A DNA stretch of 64,000 bases from Limanda limanda (taxonomy: Eukaryota; Chordata; Actinopteri; Pleuronectiformes; Pleuronectidae), in assembly GCF_963576545.1 (NCBI RefSeq), contig NC_083638.1:26856090-26920089 (forward strand). Reading direction: 5' to 3'. Under the pieces are notes generated by a model. The model had not been told where the DNA came from, did no database searches, and saw nothing but the letters and a program-made list of their open reading frames with translations. Position 1 is the stretch's first letter. Each line of letters opens with the position of its first letter. The position numbers were made by a program, and so were the translations under genes. Below, one piece after another: positions 1-12,889 of the stretch.

Positions 1-299
1 GAAACGGTGAGGCTGATTCATTTGTTTTTGTTCTACACTCGCAGAGGACATTCAGGGTTAAGATCAATAGATGAATAAATGTCAAGCACTTTATTCACTG
101 GTATTTATATGTAAAGGTTTAAGAACCTAGGACATGGCACTTTTATTGAACCCACCCGTTTTTCAAGTGAGCGACAATCTTGGAACATTTGACTAACAGG
201 TGTTTCTTGTTGCTTTTAGCCTTTTTCAACTGTGAAAAGTGCATTTGTTGTGAAAAGGGACAAATAACCGTGAAGAGCAGAGAGATGACTATGGGAGAA

Positions 300-545
300 A
301 GGAAAGCCAATTCTGAAGCCGAGACAAGAGGGAAAATCGATCAGAGCCATTTCACAAGAATTGGACATAGAGAACACAACAATTTGGAAAGTCCTGAAAA
401 TAAAAGAAACTGCTGGTGAACTCAACAACAGACATCAAACAGGTCGACCAAGGACAAAAGCCCAGAAACAACAATCAGTGACCACCAACTCCACAGGGCT
501 TGACGGAAAGCCTCACAAGCTACTGTTCAAAGGCGTCTCATTTAT
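300..545 (+). pseudogene. Tc1-like transposase relic, N-terminal part
   Basis: Tc1 transposases bind the element's inverted repeats through paired helix-turn-helix domains joined by a GRPR AT-hook, then cut with a DDE/D catalytic domain. From about 361 the plus strand reads as a decayed linker region: TTIWKVLKIKETAGELNNRH followed directly by QTGRPRTK, which contains the GRPR hook. Upstream, only a short out-of-frame trace (TRGKI) of the first helix region remains. Downstream the frame drifts and similarity ends near 545. The rest of the same transposase resumes at about 2955, so this looks like one element split by a later insertion. It cannot be functional. Assignment to Tc1 is by motif recognition. 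Confidence 0.7.
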
Positions 546-1435
546 GCTTAATGTTCGTATACGGACATTGACGGAGCCTTCTGTCACTACATTCATTCAC
601 TTTGTACTTGTTTGTGTACATTTTTTAATAGATTTATGATACAGCAGTACCACTGGAAATGGTAGGGGGCAGTGAAGCCAATAGTTCAACTGCGATAACC
701 ACAGAGCCTGAGGCAGACATTTCAAAATGGCGGAGCTTTGTGAGGAGAGACCTCTGTAAGAAACTACAGGCATTTTGCTCGGCCACGTAGTCTCATTTAT
801 AAAACAGTACTTAGCATTCATACTAAAAGTATACCTGCGGCAAAAGCTGAAAATGTCGTAAGATTTATAAAACCTTGCGCATGCACACCTGAATGCAATG
901 TTTACTTTACAAATCACAGTCCACCTGGAAATGTTTTTACTCAGATCTGCCTCATATGCTAAGTACCTCATGGATATTAAATGATCCTGCTGACCAATGT
1001 GTTTCCACGACATGGCATAAAGCGATGAGAAGAGGAATCAAAACTGTTGGTGTTTGTTAGTGAGGTGGAGGTGAAGAGCAATTTTAAAGAAAAAGAAAAA
1101 AAATCGAATTCAAATTCAAATCGCTTCACAGTGCCACACTGTGAGGGAACTTGTTGTATCGCCTGGTCGTATTTTAATCTTTCAAAACTGCAGATCATTA
1201 AATCCAGGGACAGCTGTGATATTCTAAATCTATAAAATGTGACAGAATTATTATTATATGCTTGTGTTTCTACTGGGATGGTCTGATTCGATTTGGTTGA
1301 TCTGTGTAATACTGAACTCAGTTCAGCCCAAACATCCAAGATCACAGATGACTCTATATCAGCTGAATAGTCATCGTCATGGGACAAAGAATCTTTGTGA
1401 TTGCTGAACACTTGTTTCCTCCTCATCCTTCCATT
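546..1435. other. unassigned sequence between the Tc1 halves
   Basis: No convincing gene or RNA is seen. Reading frames on both strands are short and have no recognisable motifs. By position this is part of the roughly 2.4-kb block that separates the two Tc1 transposase pieces, so it may be mobile-element sequence that I cannot name. Confidence 0.4.
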
Positions 1436-1742
1436 TGTTGCGGGTGGAAAACAAAGGCAGGAGGCGTCGTTCTCAAGTTAAAATCAAGCAGGTTTATTCA
1501 AAGGTCACAGGTCAAGAAAATGCGGTGTCCAGCAATTGAATCATGCATGGGCCATCAGTTATTTGCAGTTAAGCTACAGAGGAAAAAATAATGGCACTTA
1601 CACAAAGTCCGTACACAGCTTATATATTGATATACTGGGCGTGACAGAGGTTCTTGTACGCGGCAGTGCCTCGTTGGCTGGTTCACAAGGCAGTCCTGGG
1701 GTCGCGGGTTGATGATGCTGAAAACCGCCTGTATGATTAACA
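1436..1742 (-). repeat. probable solo LTR (minus orientation)
   Basis: Read on the minus strand, this 307-bp block begins TGTTAATC and ends CCGCAACA, so its ends form the TGTT/AACA inverted repeat typical of LTRs. It carries a TATA-like TATATAAG (about 1618-1625) and, further downstream in the same orientation, AATAAACC as a possible poly(A) signal (about 1488-1495). Flanks are CCATT and CCATG, a possible 5-bp target duplication with one mismatch. No gag or pol lies beside it, so it would be a recombination-derived solo LTR. The parent family is unknown. Confidence 0.6.
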
Positions 1743-2954
1743 CCATGCACATGAGAGAGGGACCGTTGAGATAACACTAAAACTGTTTCCCTCAATTTGA
1801 ATGATGTACATCTTCTCGACTCAGGTACAAGGTCAGACACAGAGCAAAACCACAGAAAGTGCAACGAGCATAGCAACGAACTGGTTACCATGCACATGAG
1901 AGGACGTCCCAGAACCAACACAATGAAGCGATTCATGAAAAGAAGATATGAAAGCCTGCTCCAAGTTCAAACTGTCCACTGTTGCAAGACTCCCTTTTTG
2001 ATAAGGAGTCAACGGCAGGAGTTGAGAAGAAGAACCACATGTCGTACTGTGTGTCTGTGTGTGTGTGCGTTTACAAAGTGTTGACTACGCTACAGAGTGT
2101 AGTTAATGCTTAAAGGACATGATGTGTAGCTGACCACACGTTAAAGTGTGTGTATGTGTGTGAACAGTGGTGTATTGTCAATACATTGATGTGCATCCAT
2201 CACACAGTTTTAAGCACAAGTGTCACTGCAGTATATATTTATTTAGAGCAATCGGACCGAATACTTCACACAGTGGATCCTAACCTACACTCTGGGATAT
2301 TATTTGGAAATAGAAGTTTGGAAGTGAATAATTTAACTTTATATTTTGTGAGTAACTTCCAGTGCGATCTGTGTGCCTGATGACACAGTCACATTCACTG
2401 CAGGGACTTTACACACACAATCGCACTGGATGATATATGCACAGTGTTAGAAGATGTTCAAAACTATTAATGACTCAGCTCTGCAACTCTGCTGTTTATC
2501 TAAATGTAATTAGCTGTAAGTTGTTTTATATCTTTTTCAATTGAAGGTTTGTATGGAACAATTACGTCGCACAAGCACAAATAACGCTGTTGTTTGCAAT
2601 GTTAATGATGATTCACCACCTCACGTCTGCATCCTCATTTTTCTAACTCCAAAATGTTTGTACGCATGGGTCAGAGTTTGGAAGTGGAAGGGCGCACATT
2701 CCCCCGTCAAGTTTGTTTTTATAAAGCCAAACGTATGCGTGAGAAGTGTACAGGCCCCATTTTGTGCGTGCGCAACGGTTATAAATGAGGCACCAGGACT
2801 GTTTTGCACTATCATAACCTCCTCTACTATAATTATGTTTGCCCTCTAGTGGATGTATTGCTTAACAACCATGCCAATTTTAACAGTTGAAAGTATGTGG
2901 GCTGTGATGGCTATATCGTTGATGTATCTCTTATCGCATGTAAAGGCAGCATAA
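1743..2954. other. unassigned sequence with short TG microsatellites
   Basis: No gene is recognised. Short TG-rich simple repeats lie near 2049-2068 and 2143-2162. A stretch near 2690-2800 (TTTATAAAG, GTGCGTGCGCAACGG, TTATAAATGAGG) has the look of a dispersed repeat, but I cannot name it. Confidence 0.4.
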
Positions 2955-3420
2955 ATGAGCCTTTAAAAAGCAGAACCATATGCTACACGATGCAAAAAAC
3001 CCTCATTAGCAGTGAAAATCAAAGGCAATGGCTGCTCACTATCTTTATTGATGATGTAGCTCAGAATGAATCCAGAAGTCTACAGAAATATCATGTTACA
3101 GATATGCAGTATACATAAGTACAATACATGCCGGGAAACTAATTGGGAAGACCTTAATCATGTGACAAGACGATGACCAAACGCACACTGCCAACTGAGC
3201 TGTGGTTTTAATGAAGGGGACAGGGTAAAGAGCTTTGTACTGACTTAGTGAATCACTGGACCTTAATCCAACAGAGCAGCATTTCACTTCCCGTGTAGAA
3301 TGAAGGGAGAAACTCTCCGAAACAACTAAGAACTGACAGGTGCTGCAGTAAAAGACCTTAAAAGCATGACAAATGTAACCTGAACCGATGACATCAATGA
3401 GTTGTAGGATTGATGCAATT
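2955..3420 (+). pseudogene. Tc1-like transposase relic, middle and C-terminal part
   Basis: This is the second half of the decayed Tc1 transposase begun at 300-545. Around 2975-3030 the frame reads TMQKTLISSENQRQ, resembling the start of the catalytic domain. At 3256-3290 it reads LDLNPTEQHF, which matches the conserved (P)DLNPIE block whose glutamate is the last residue of the catalytic DDE/D triad. Several frame changes separate these blocks, so no transposase can be made. Similarity fades after about 3400. Block order and strand match the N-terminal relic, which supports one element interrupted by about 2.4 kb. Confidence 0.65.
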
Positions 3421-5006
3421 ATTCCATGCAATGGTTATTCCAAAACATGTATGCTTTTTATAAACTTTGCAACAATCTGTTCCTTTGCCTTTCCTCGCCT
3501 ACATTTAGTGTTGTATCACAAAGGAAAAAAAACGGAAAGAAGACAAAAAATGCTCTGACTAACAGAGTTTAGTACAGATAAGAGATCCCTCAGCGTCAAG
3601 GTCCAAATGAGATCTGATCCATCAGAGCAAGACAAAGAGTGCAGGAGATAGTGTGGTTGAGTGGACTGACTGAGCATGGCAAAGCTGTAAGCTTTCAAAA
3701 TGGTATGTGACAAACTGACAGAGTAGTAGTGTTCCAGACGGTTTTTAAACACTCCTACAGTTGGTGGCAGAAGAGGGAAAGAAGTCGCGCCCGGCCATCA
3801 GCACAGAGGCAGAATGAGGACAAGGCAAAGCTTGCATACAGGCAACGATCCAGTCGTCCAAAACTAGTTGTTCTTAATCCTAACAAAAGTTTCTTTTGTT
3901 AAACGCAACTGGAAAAAACTAGCAGGAAATTAAAGCTGAAATTCTGAACTCTTGCCTCATTTTAATCTTTTGATCCTAAATCTAAATGTTTTAAAGGCAT
4001 GAGCTTGGAGGCAGGGCAGGCTTAGTGCTTAGCTAACAGGTACGACTGAAGTTAAGAACGAAATGTGTAATAAATGGACTCCTGTTTTCATTTTGAGAGT
4101 GGGAGTTATTTTATTCAACACTGTACGTTAGAATATTTGACAAATGTTTGATATTTATTGCTTGTTTGGGGTTCCAGCTTATTAAAATTATCTTCTTGGC
4201 GATAGCTAGAGCAACTACTGTGGGTTTTGTGAATTTTGGTGGAAATTCAACCAATGATAGTTTTGCAATCATGCACACTGCTGGAGACAGAGGTATCCTG
4301 TAACCCAAGGCTGCAGAAATTTTGGGCTATCTCAAACCAGAAGTGCTGTACAGGTGGACAGAGCCATAGGGAGAGAAGTTAACCATTGATGGTCTGCATT
4401 ACCATCATATTTAACATAATTTCCCCTTTTGTTATAACATTTTTTCAACTGTGGCCTCAGTAAAAGTTCATTGAAGCAGACAAATAATTACAGCACCAAC
4501 CTCAAAAACACGGTTGTTATCAAGGCCAGAGCATTATTGTGCTGTGTTGTTTGACTTAATAGTCTACCAACGTCAAATGACCCCGTCTGCCTCTCCTTTA
4601 GTTGGTTATTCTCTCCATTTCATAGAATTCTACAGGCCAAAAGGTAAGATCTTGATGTCTGTCATTCAAAGAATGGCAAATGGGCAGATTATTAATGATA
4701 GGGAAAGCAGGTAATTACAGCCATAACCATTTTCTAAAACACAATGTGTCTTTCAGGAGCAACACTTTGTTACCTTATAACATAACTTTTATATTCTTAT
4801 GTACCTTCCTTATTATAATAAGTTGGATTATGCTCTCAGCAAGCAAGTGAAAAAAGTGCTATGTAATTGTTCTAAATGAATATCAGTATTGATGTGTATA
4901 GATTAAGGGTTAATGGATCATACATATGTACCTCAGCCTTGAGCACCTTTCAGTTGGTTAGTCTGTCAGCAGGATTTTGCAAAAACCTACTGAATATTTT
5001 GTGACT
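3421..5006. other. no gene seen
   Basis: This is AT-rich sequence with only short chance reading frames. No splice-flanked exon, RNA gene or clear repeat is recognised. Confidence 0.5.
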
Positions 5007-5250
5007 GTTACAATCTGTTTCTTGCGAACCCAAAGTGCAGAACACAAACACAGCAGCTTGATGGTAGTAAAACAAAAAGGTTTATTGCTTGATAGCTGGC
5101 GCTGGGGGGTGGTGGCAGGCAGTGGAGATCCAAAGGTGCTGGCAGGCTGAGGCTGGGGCAGATGAAGGTGAACAAACGGGTGAACGCTGTGCAGCTCGTT
5201 CTGTGACAAACAAAGGAGCACAGGGTAATTAAGCAGTAAAAAGCAAGGCA
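5007..5250 (-). repeat. LTR-like dispersed repeat fragment
   Basis: On the minus strand the block contains CAATAAACC, then a T-rich stretch, and ends GATTGTAACA at 5007, as the R-U5 end of an LTR would. I could not find a matching TG start or a target duplication, so it is either truncated or a different kind of repeat. G-rich sequence at 5098-5160 lies inside it. Confidence 0.35.
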
Positions 5251-7752
5251 CAAAAACATCACTAGAAGATAGAGGTTCAATCCCTTAACTGAGATGTGTA
5301 TCCGCACTGGGTAAAAAAAAACCTGGTCTTAACAGGTACTTTGTTTAACAATGTGTGATTTTAACATTTTCACAGCTTTCCCAGGAAATAATTCATGGGT
5401 CTTTATGGAAAAAATCTGGTATATTAAGGGGCCTGATATCTAAAGGTGATGGTAATTTGGTGTGGTGTGAATTGGGCCTTGGCGGTGCTGCGTGCTACTG
5501 AGTGACTAGTTTCCCATTCGACAGTCTAGTGGTTATTGCAGTTCCAACGTAGAGAAACCTCTTCTCTCTGGGGGATGGGATCTTGATAGTTTTGATCCAA
5601 GCCTTGCACCAAATTTAGTGGGCTTCTACTTGTTACTTCAATGTGAAAGATATACATTTAACAATGCATGTATTATTTTGCCATCATACTCAGTATCAGC
5701 TAATACCTAATATTAGAAGGACCCCAAGCAGATTCTGAACCAAAAACAAATCCAGACAACAAACCCTCTACTACAGAGCAGTAACACAGACACAATAATA
5801 CGCTAGAGTTAAATTTCTTCACTTTAATGACGAATGTGAGAAAACAAGGAGCATTAGCTTTCTCTTTCCTCATCTGTGAATTGTAATTGGCAACATGTTC
5901 ACCAGTCCAGCTCTCTAATCTAAGAGCCACAGAGCAACTTTACCACAGCTGGTTAAATTAAACTGTGCTTTACCAGCATGATGAAGTGTCAGGCACAGAG
6001 CCAAAATAACTGCATCTGCAATTAGTCCCGATAGGAGATGATATTTCAATAAGATATATTAATACACACACAGAAAATTGGAAAACCCCATATCAAAGAA
6101 TAGCCCCAGTGAGGATGGGCCTCGATTGATCCAGTTTTCTGAAGCATAACAGCACTGTGTGCTGTGTTAGCAGATATAAAATATGTTTCCATTTGATTTA
6201 TTGTATGTTCTAATATAAAAGCAAATACAGTGGTAAACAGAGGTTAGAGGAATAGCCTAGGTAATTTATTTTTTTCCTTTTCTAAATTGTTTTTTTGGTA
6301 TACTTTTGTGGGAGTTGAATTTTGAAAAGAACAAACCAATCACCTCAAAGGCTGCGGCTGAGGTGACGGAACTGTTTCACACAAGTGACACGACAATAAA
6401 GGCAATGTCATCCCAACAGCTGCAGAAGCTGCATGTGAAGATGTAGCTCCTCAACACAAGACAGGAGTGTGCAGCTCACACACAGCACCCCTCATTACAA
6501 GTGTGAAAACAGGGTTTGTGCTAATAACCAGTGTTTTAATGGAAGGCATCAAAATAAAAGGTACGTGCACGTTGCAGGTTGAAGTTTGAATTAGACATTC
6601 AGGTGAAGACATTCCAAAGCAAACACAAATGTATCAGGAAGCTTTCAACAAACAATATCGTGATTGAAAAATACGACCTGTTTTACAGATGTCAAAGAAA
6701 ATATAAACATAATTTATTTTAGTTATTGTATACACATTTACCTTGCCTTTAAAAATGGACACTGATACAAATTGAAAGCCAGGATTTCTATGGCCAATTC
6801 AATTTCAATAGCCTCCTTGATGGCCATCAGCAGAAGACTCTTCGCTCTCCAGACAGCATCTTATTCAATCAAGTGGTATCTCACACAGTAATTTACTCAG
6901 TTTTTACTGTTAATTTAGTCTTAATGTGCATCAAGCAACATGCGAAAGGAAAAGTTGACTTATCCGTCATGAGTCATCTCTCCTTGACTTCACCGAACCA
7001 TGTTAACAGATACAGTCGATATAAAAATACCCTCTTTCAGACCTTTATATGGATAACTGAGTATTTTATTCCAATTCACTGCCTGCTGTGTAGAAATCCC
7101 TGGTGTGCTTACATTAATAATAACAAAAATAACCTGGAGGCATTTTACAGGAATCTGTGCAGCTCCCATCAATCAACTCGCAACGCCTAGGTGAAGCATA
7201 TGATGGCTGACCTGCCTTCATTAACCATGCACGACACATCCATGTCTCCTTTGATGGATACCTTCGTGGCACCTCAGTACATTTCAGAGAAGCACTTGAC
7301 CTTTATCAATACGGCCCACTTCAATACACTGCGCAATGAAAGGCTCCTTCAATTTAATACATGATTGGTTTTGTCAAAAGCCTGCGCTGGGTGAAGATCT
7401 GTTTAGATTTATGTGGTTAGCTTGTTGCTAAATGAATACAATTAAATGATCTCTGAAGATGAATGGAATGCTAAACAGCACAAGATGAATAAAAGATTAG
7501 TGTGTACGCCCACATTAAATGCAGGTCAATGATTTTTAACCCACGCTATTATTTAGACAAATGCTTGTTTTCAATATCACATAATCTGGCTGGTACATCT
7601 AAACAGGATTCTCATCTCTTTATTTGCCAGGTAAATGTACACATCATTTCCACATGCGGTGTGAGAGATGTGAGACTGCGACGGGGAGCGTTACAGTCAG
7701 GAAGGGTTAAGTTCTGTTATAATTGGACGGCTTTGATCTCTGCACTCTGCAG
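5251..7752. other. no gene seen
   Basis: Only short chance open frames are present, without motifs. Nothing was recognised on either strand. Confidence 0.45.
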
Positions 7753-7864
7753 GATGCTCCTTATGATCCGTCCCCAGAGAGACCTCCACTGTGGGCCTCC
7801 GACGGATCCCAAACCTCCTGGTTCTCATCGTTTCCCAGAATCGAAGACAGCAGCTCAGTCTGAT
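7753..7864 (+). CDS. possible protein-coding exon, unidentified
   Basis: I do not recognise a protein here. A pyrimidine-rich acceptor ending CTCTGCAG sits just before 7753 and a consensus donor GTAAGG begins at 7865, bounding 112 nt. The frame starting at the acceptor reads DAPYDPSPERPPLWASDG and on to IEDSSSV before TGA at 7861-7863, one base before the donor. That would be a terminal coding exon whose SSV end resembles a class I PDZ ligand. A second frame is also open across the segment (7502-7897), so the coding frame is ambiguous. No partner exons were found. The block is more GC-rich than its surroundings. Confidence 0.25.
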
Positions 7865-8639
7865 GTAAGGATTTCACTGGTATCTGAAGGTCAGTAACTG
7901 TGTCTTTGGCCTCAAGCTTCTTATATTTTGCTCAGGAATTAAATTTAGCGATCCAAAGGTGGAACTTCCCTGCTAAGACTTCATCTTTGATCCCTTTTTC
8001 CTAGTTTTCAGTTTAGAGTCTAAGCACAGATTGAAAATGTTCCGACTCCTACTGCTATTCACATTGGAAGTGTTTTCTATAAAAATAACCATCAGGGTAC
8101 TATTGGTAGGGTCAACATTGTGTTTCTGTAGTTTTTGCACTTTAGCTGCTCCATCTAATGCTTATGTCTGTTTCACAGCCTGCCCCACAGCTCTAAATTC
8201 TGGTGGCCTTCATTTAAAGTTCAAAGGTCATGAGCTTCAAACAGTATTATAATTAGCTTGAAGGTTTCATGATAAATTATGTCAACTTCCTCTGTCAGTT
8301 ACCTTAAAATTTACAAATGACATAAACTAAAATACACAATAGATGTCTGAAAAAATAACAACAACACCTTTATATTTATATTTACACAAGATCCTTTTTT
8401 TGGTCTATTTTTTCTAACATAAAAATTACAATTAGCTACATCAACCAGAAATTTCAGTTTTGTCGTTTGTCAAACAAAACGTGTTGAAATTTCACTACCA
8501 CAGTTATTATGATTGACAAAACCATAACTCTCATCATCACCTCTTCAGCTTCATTATACAGTGTTGATTATGTTTAGTAAAAATTATAAAATGTAAAAAT
8601 TGTAGCCTTTTAAATTGAGATTTAGATAACAAGTCTGTC
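7865..8639. other. no gene seen
   Basis: AT-rich sequence with no recognised feature. Confidence 0.45.
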
Positions 8640-8720
8640 TATATGTATATCATCCATCCAGCTCCTTGAAACTTGGCAGGTGTGTGGCTGGGAGCCCAAG
8701 AAAGTGCAATTTAGACTTTG
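8640..8720 (+). repeat. short dispersed-repeat fragment
   Basis: The words CTTGAAACTTGGCAGGTG and GGGAGCCCAAGAAAGTGCA resemble a dispersed repeat often seen in teleost genomes. This is recognition from memory only, with no second clear copy in this window. Confidence 0.3.
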
Positions 8721-11700
8721 TTAAATGTTCAATATTAATACATTTATTAATTAAGTGCTCTGTAGCAGGAGGAGCTGGGAGTCGTCAACGCAAATTATAC
8801 CATCATTCACCACAACAGGGTAATCACGTAGACTGATTTTCCAGTTGGGGTTTCTGCGTACAGAGTCAAGCTTCACCAAACTTTGAGTAAACAGGCAAAC
8901 AGCCTTTGTGCAGCAGCGGCTTTAGAGCTGACATTTCATCACCAAGTGCGCAGCTGGTCTTTACCTTCCAAGATAACTGCATGTCAGTTATCACTATTCA
9001 AGAAAGATACAACCAGCAAAACCACAGGTCAAGTGAACACCCCCATTACAAACACACGTGTTTACAGCATTTTAACTTGTGGACACTGAGTAATGTTAAT
9101 CAAAGTAATTTTAAAATGTCAGGATTTAAACACCAGAATATCAATAATATATGAATACTTGCACTTCAGCATCACTTGAGCATTGAATTTATGCTTCTTT
9201 ACTTTCCTTGAGTTTTTTTTTTTTCTAAACCAGGCTCATGATATCCCTGGTATTTGCCACTGATATATATATTTGTTTGCGAAGACAGGCCACTTGTTGA
9301 TGTCACTTCTTCTCTGCTGCTTGCTTGAGTTTTGGATTTAGTCCTGCAGGGATTTGTTGTCTGCCTGTGTCCCCAAGAGAGAGAGTCTGTTTATGTTTTG
9401 ACCTTTGCATTTGTTGTATCCATCTGTCCTTTGGTTGGCTTTGCGAGCAGAGCCGTGTCCTCTGAGGAGATGCGAGATGAAAGATTTATACAAGCACACA
9501 CGGCGTGAGAGAGGTAGCGGGAGATCTCCACCAAAGAGAGTTAATTAGGATCTCCCTTTCCCAGGCAATCACTCTGCTCTATGCTGCACTGTTTCCTGTG
9601 ACTGGAGGGGACTGGCACAGAGAATGGTAGAAATACAGAGGACTGTGCTTGACCTTGGTAAGGTGTTGTGATGCATTGCTGGTTTTATGCCCACATCAGC
9701 CTGCCTGCCCATGATAATGTTCAACATGAAACAAAGGAATAATCCCACAGCTCTCCAAGCAGCCTTTATCAAACATCCTACCTCCTTTCCCCCAAAATGC
9801 AGAGGCCTGTCTTTCTCCCTACCTTTGTGCAAATCCATTATTTTGTTAAAGAATCACACATGTGAATGTTCCAAGGACCCATTTCAGAGGGTGTAAGGTT
9901 TTATCTGTGCTGCAAAATTAAAATGGTGAGACAGAAAAACACATTCATGGGCAAAATCAGGCCCAGTGGTGAGGTTAGAGCGAGTGCGTCGATACAATGT
10001 AAAACAAAATAGGCCATAAACACTTGACAACAGAAATAGGAAACACCATCATAGCTTTGGCAAATTGAAAACCTTCAGTGTTCAATGTGAAAGAAATAAA
10101 TCTAATGATCAAACCGTAAAAAGAGTGAAAGCCCTGTTCTGAGGGAGAAAGAGAAAGTGTTTGTGTGAGGAGGGAAAATGTGTTATTGTCCAAACCTACC
10201 TGTCTATCATATGAAATTGGAGAGAGTCAACGGTATTATTGGACACCAGTGCCAATGCCAGCCAATGCTCTGGCTCCGTGATAGATATGTTTAATGTTCA
10301 CTTTATAGCTGGCAATCCCCTGCTGAGAATTTTTCAGAAAGCTGAAAGAGTGGTTATAGGGAACCTGCCCACAGAGAAAGGGGGACATTAGTGTTCTGAA
10401 ATGGCTTCAACCCAAAGCTCAAAGCAGCAGCAGGTCTCTCAGTCCTCACAACCTTTTAGACTGGGCTGAAATAGTCGACCGAATTTCCTCACCTCTCCAA
10501 GATTTCATCATGATAGGAACAAAAAACGAGGGAGAGACAGAGAGCGTGTGACAACTGGAAATAGTTGTGAAAAAAAACAAAAAAATGGGAAGAATTGTGA
10601 CTTACTGCTGGACCTGTGACACTGGGGTTTTACAGTCATTGATTCGTGCTTTTATGTAGTCACACATACGGTCATTTTTATTACAGGCTGTCTGACGTGT
10701 TATATTACGGTAGACTGTGTTGTACTGTGTGAAAAAGAAAGAATGTCTGCGCTGTGCTGTTCAATTCTGTTTTGAAAAGTAAAACAACAATGACTCAAGG
10801 CAGAATCCTTGTTCTAGATTGGATCATGCGGGTCTTTGACCACCGCCACAACCTGATGATTATAGCCTCTAGCCAAAGGTCTCATGACAAAAGAGCCGAG
10901 AGGTCATCCAATCACTGATGGCTATTCAGCAGCCCTGGGCAGAGGTTTGCCACATTATGGATTCTCTCAATAAAGCTTTGTATGGGTGTAGGTCAGCTGG
11001 GTTCTGACAGGTGTCGCTGAGATGAATGACTCATTCGTAAACACACACACACACACACACACACATCCAAACTCACCACCCAGCGAGGGCAACCGCTGCC
11101 AGTAGGAACAGTAGTCATGGAAATGAGGGTCGCTAACCCTGCCATGCTAAATTCATAAATCTACTGCTGTGACCGTTGATGAAGACAGTGTTTAGGGGTT
11201 TATACACCGTTTGTTGACTTAAAAAATAATACCAATGAAATGATCCATTTAATTTTTTCAGTCCAGCACATCACTTATCTTTCAGCTGGAAAATAAATGG
11301 CTATTAAGTGTCAGTATAATCATCCAAATTTCTTCTAGATTGATTTCAATTAAATTCTTGACATTTGATTAATGCTCTCTCTTCTTCAAGCAGAAAAGCA
11401 GAGAGACATGTTGCCATTTCCTGACATTCATGTTTGGAGGTTTTGGAAACCTCAATTATCTTTGTACATGTTGTCAAGGCAGCAGTGATGCTCACTAGCA
11501 AAAATGCAAGTCAATATCAAGAGGTAATATCAGGACATATCTTCAAATTATGTTAGATTTTAGGATAATATGAGGATTTATTAATTAAGAAGGACCTATT
11601 GACTTCACAAGTATATGAGGAATTTCAAATGCTTAAAAAATAAGGTGAAACACACAATAAATAAACCTGGCCTATTTAAAACTGTATTTTTAAGTGCCAG

Positions 11701-12097
11701 ATTATCAAACCATTCCTCAGTCTAATTATGTGTAATACTGGGATCTTAGATTTGTTGGAAGGATCTTGGAGATGAATCAATTTAGAGCAAACTGAAGGTA
11801 GACAAATAAAATAATTTTCAGAAATGAGTTATTATTGTTGTTATTTGCTTTCCTGCTCAGATGAGAAGGTTTTTGTATCAGATAATGTGATGTTACTCTA
11901 GCAGCTCAGGGTTGAGATTCACAACAGAAACACAACTCACAATCTGACAGCACACATGCCTCATCTTTTAAGTTTTTGTCTTGGCTTCATTCACTGTAGA
12001 ATTTACGATTTTTAAATATCGAAACAGCAGTGGCAGCGACAACAAGTCTTTGTGACGCATGTTCAGGTGTAGCAGCCGATCACAATGATTGTGTCGT
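8721..12097. other. no gene seen; one CA microsatellite
   Basis: No coding exon or RNA gene is recognised over about 3.4 kb. A (CA)n tract lies at 11041-11065. Several TTAATTA-rich patches (for example around 9540) could be conserved noncoding DNA, but this cannot be judged without alignment. Confidence 0.45.
11041..11065 (+). repeat. (CA)n microsatellite
   Basis: Perfect AC/CA dinucleotide tract of about 25 bp. Confidence 0.95.
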
Positions 12098-12720
12098 CAG
12101 TAGGGATGGGTATCGTTTGGTTTTTATCCGATACCGGTTCCTAACCGATACTTTTAAAACAATACCGGTGCCTAAACGGTGCCTGAACCGATACTTTTTT
12201 CAAAAAAGTGCACAAAACGATACTTGACTAAGAAAGGCTTTTTTATTGCCAAATATATTAACTGTATAAAGTAAATTATAAATATGAATAAATACAAAAC
12301 CCTTTTGAACTTAAAACTATGAATAACATACGAACTGTTAACAAAAGTTTACACTATACTTAAATAAATAAAAATAAATACAAAACACACACACTCTGAC
12401 TCGTGACTCTGACTTCGGTGCCTGAGCCAAATGAAGACTGAGGGTCGCTTTTCCATCACTCAGAGACCCCCGTGTCTCCGCGGATGAGGCTGTCGCAGGC
12501 AGGCTTCGGCCCGCCTTCGCCCCCCTAAAATGCGGTCGCTTTTATGAAACATTTCTCGGCGTGGTCTTCGTTCCTCCCGCCGGAGCCGGTCCCGGAGCCG
12601 GTCTCAAATATACTCTGCTTGTACTTTAACTCTTCCACGTACTTATTGCTTCTGTACGCATGTAAAACGTTTGCGCTCAGATTTCTCTTCTGAATGTTTC
12701 TTCTGCTATTCAATATTTTT
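12098..12720 (+). mobile_element. fragment of a hAT-like DNA transposon (one end)
   Basis: The block opens CAGTAGGGATGGGTATCG, followed by repeated ATACCGGTxCCTAA words (12130-12180). This matches my memory of a teleost hAT-type terminal region. It then runs through an AT-rich part into a GC-rich segment (12460-12610). No matching inverted end or 8-bp duplication was found downstream, so it appears truncated. No transposase frame is visible. Confidence 0.45.
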
Positions 12721-12889
12721 GTATAATTGTGCCGCCCTCTTTTTGGTTACTGTTAATCATCATTAACATTACTATAACATGGACATTGGGCAGTTACGGC
12801 TGTAAAAGCTACTTTTGAAGTTGGTACTGTTGGCTAAATATACAGAGGGGAAGGAAACAGGTTGGCGTCTATTTAGCTTTTATAGCTTT

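Noticed and set aside
216..428. Minus-strand frames over the Tc1 relic as a gene
   Set aside because: The plus strand carries the recognisable Tc1 linker and GRPR motif; the minus frames are shadows.
5007..5250. Full solo LTR at 5.0-5.25 kb
   Set aside because: One plausible end and a poly(A)-like signal are present, but no opposite terminus or target duplication was found.
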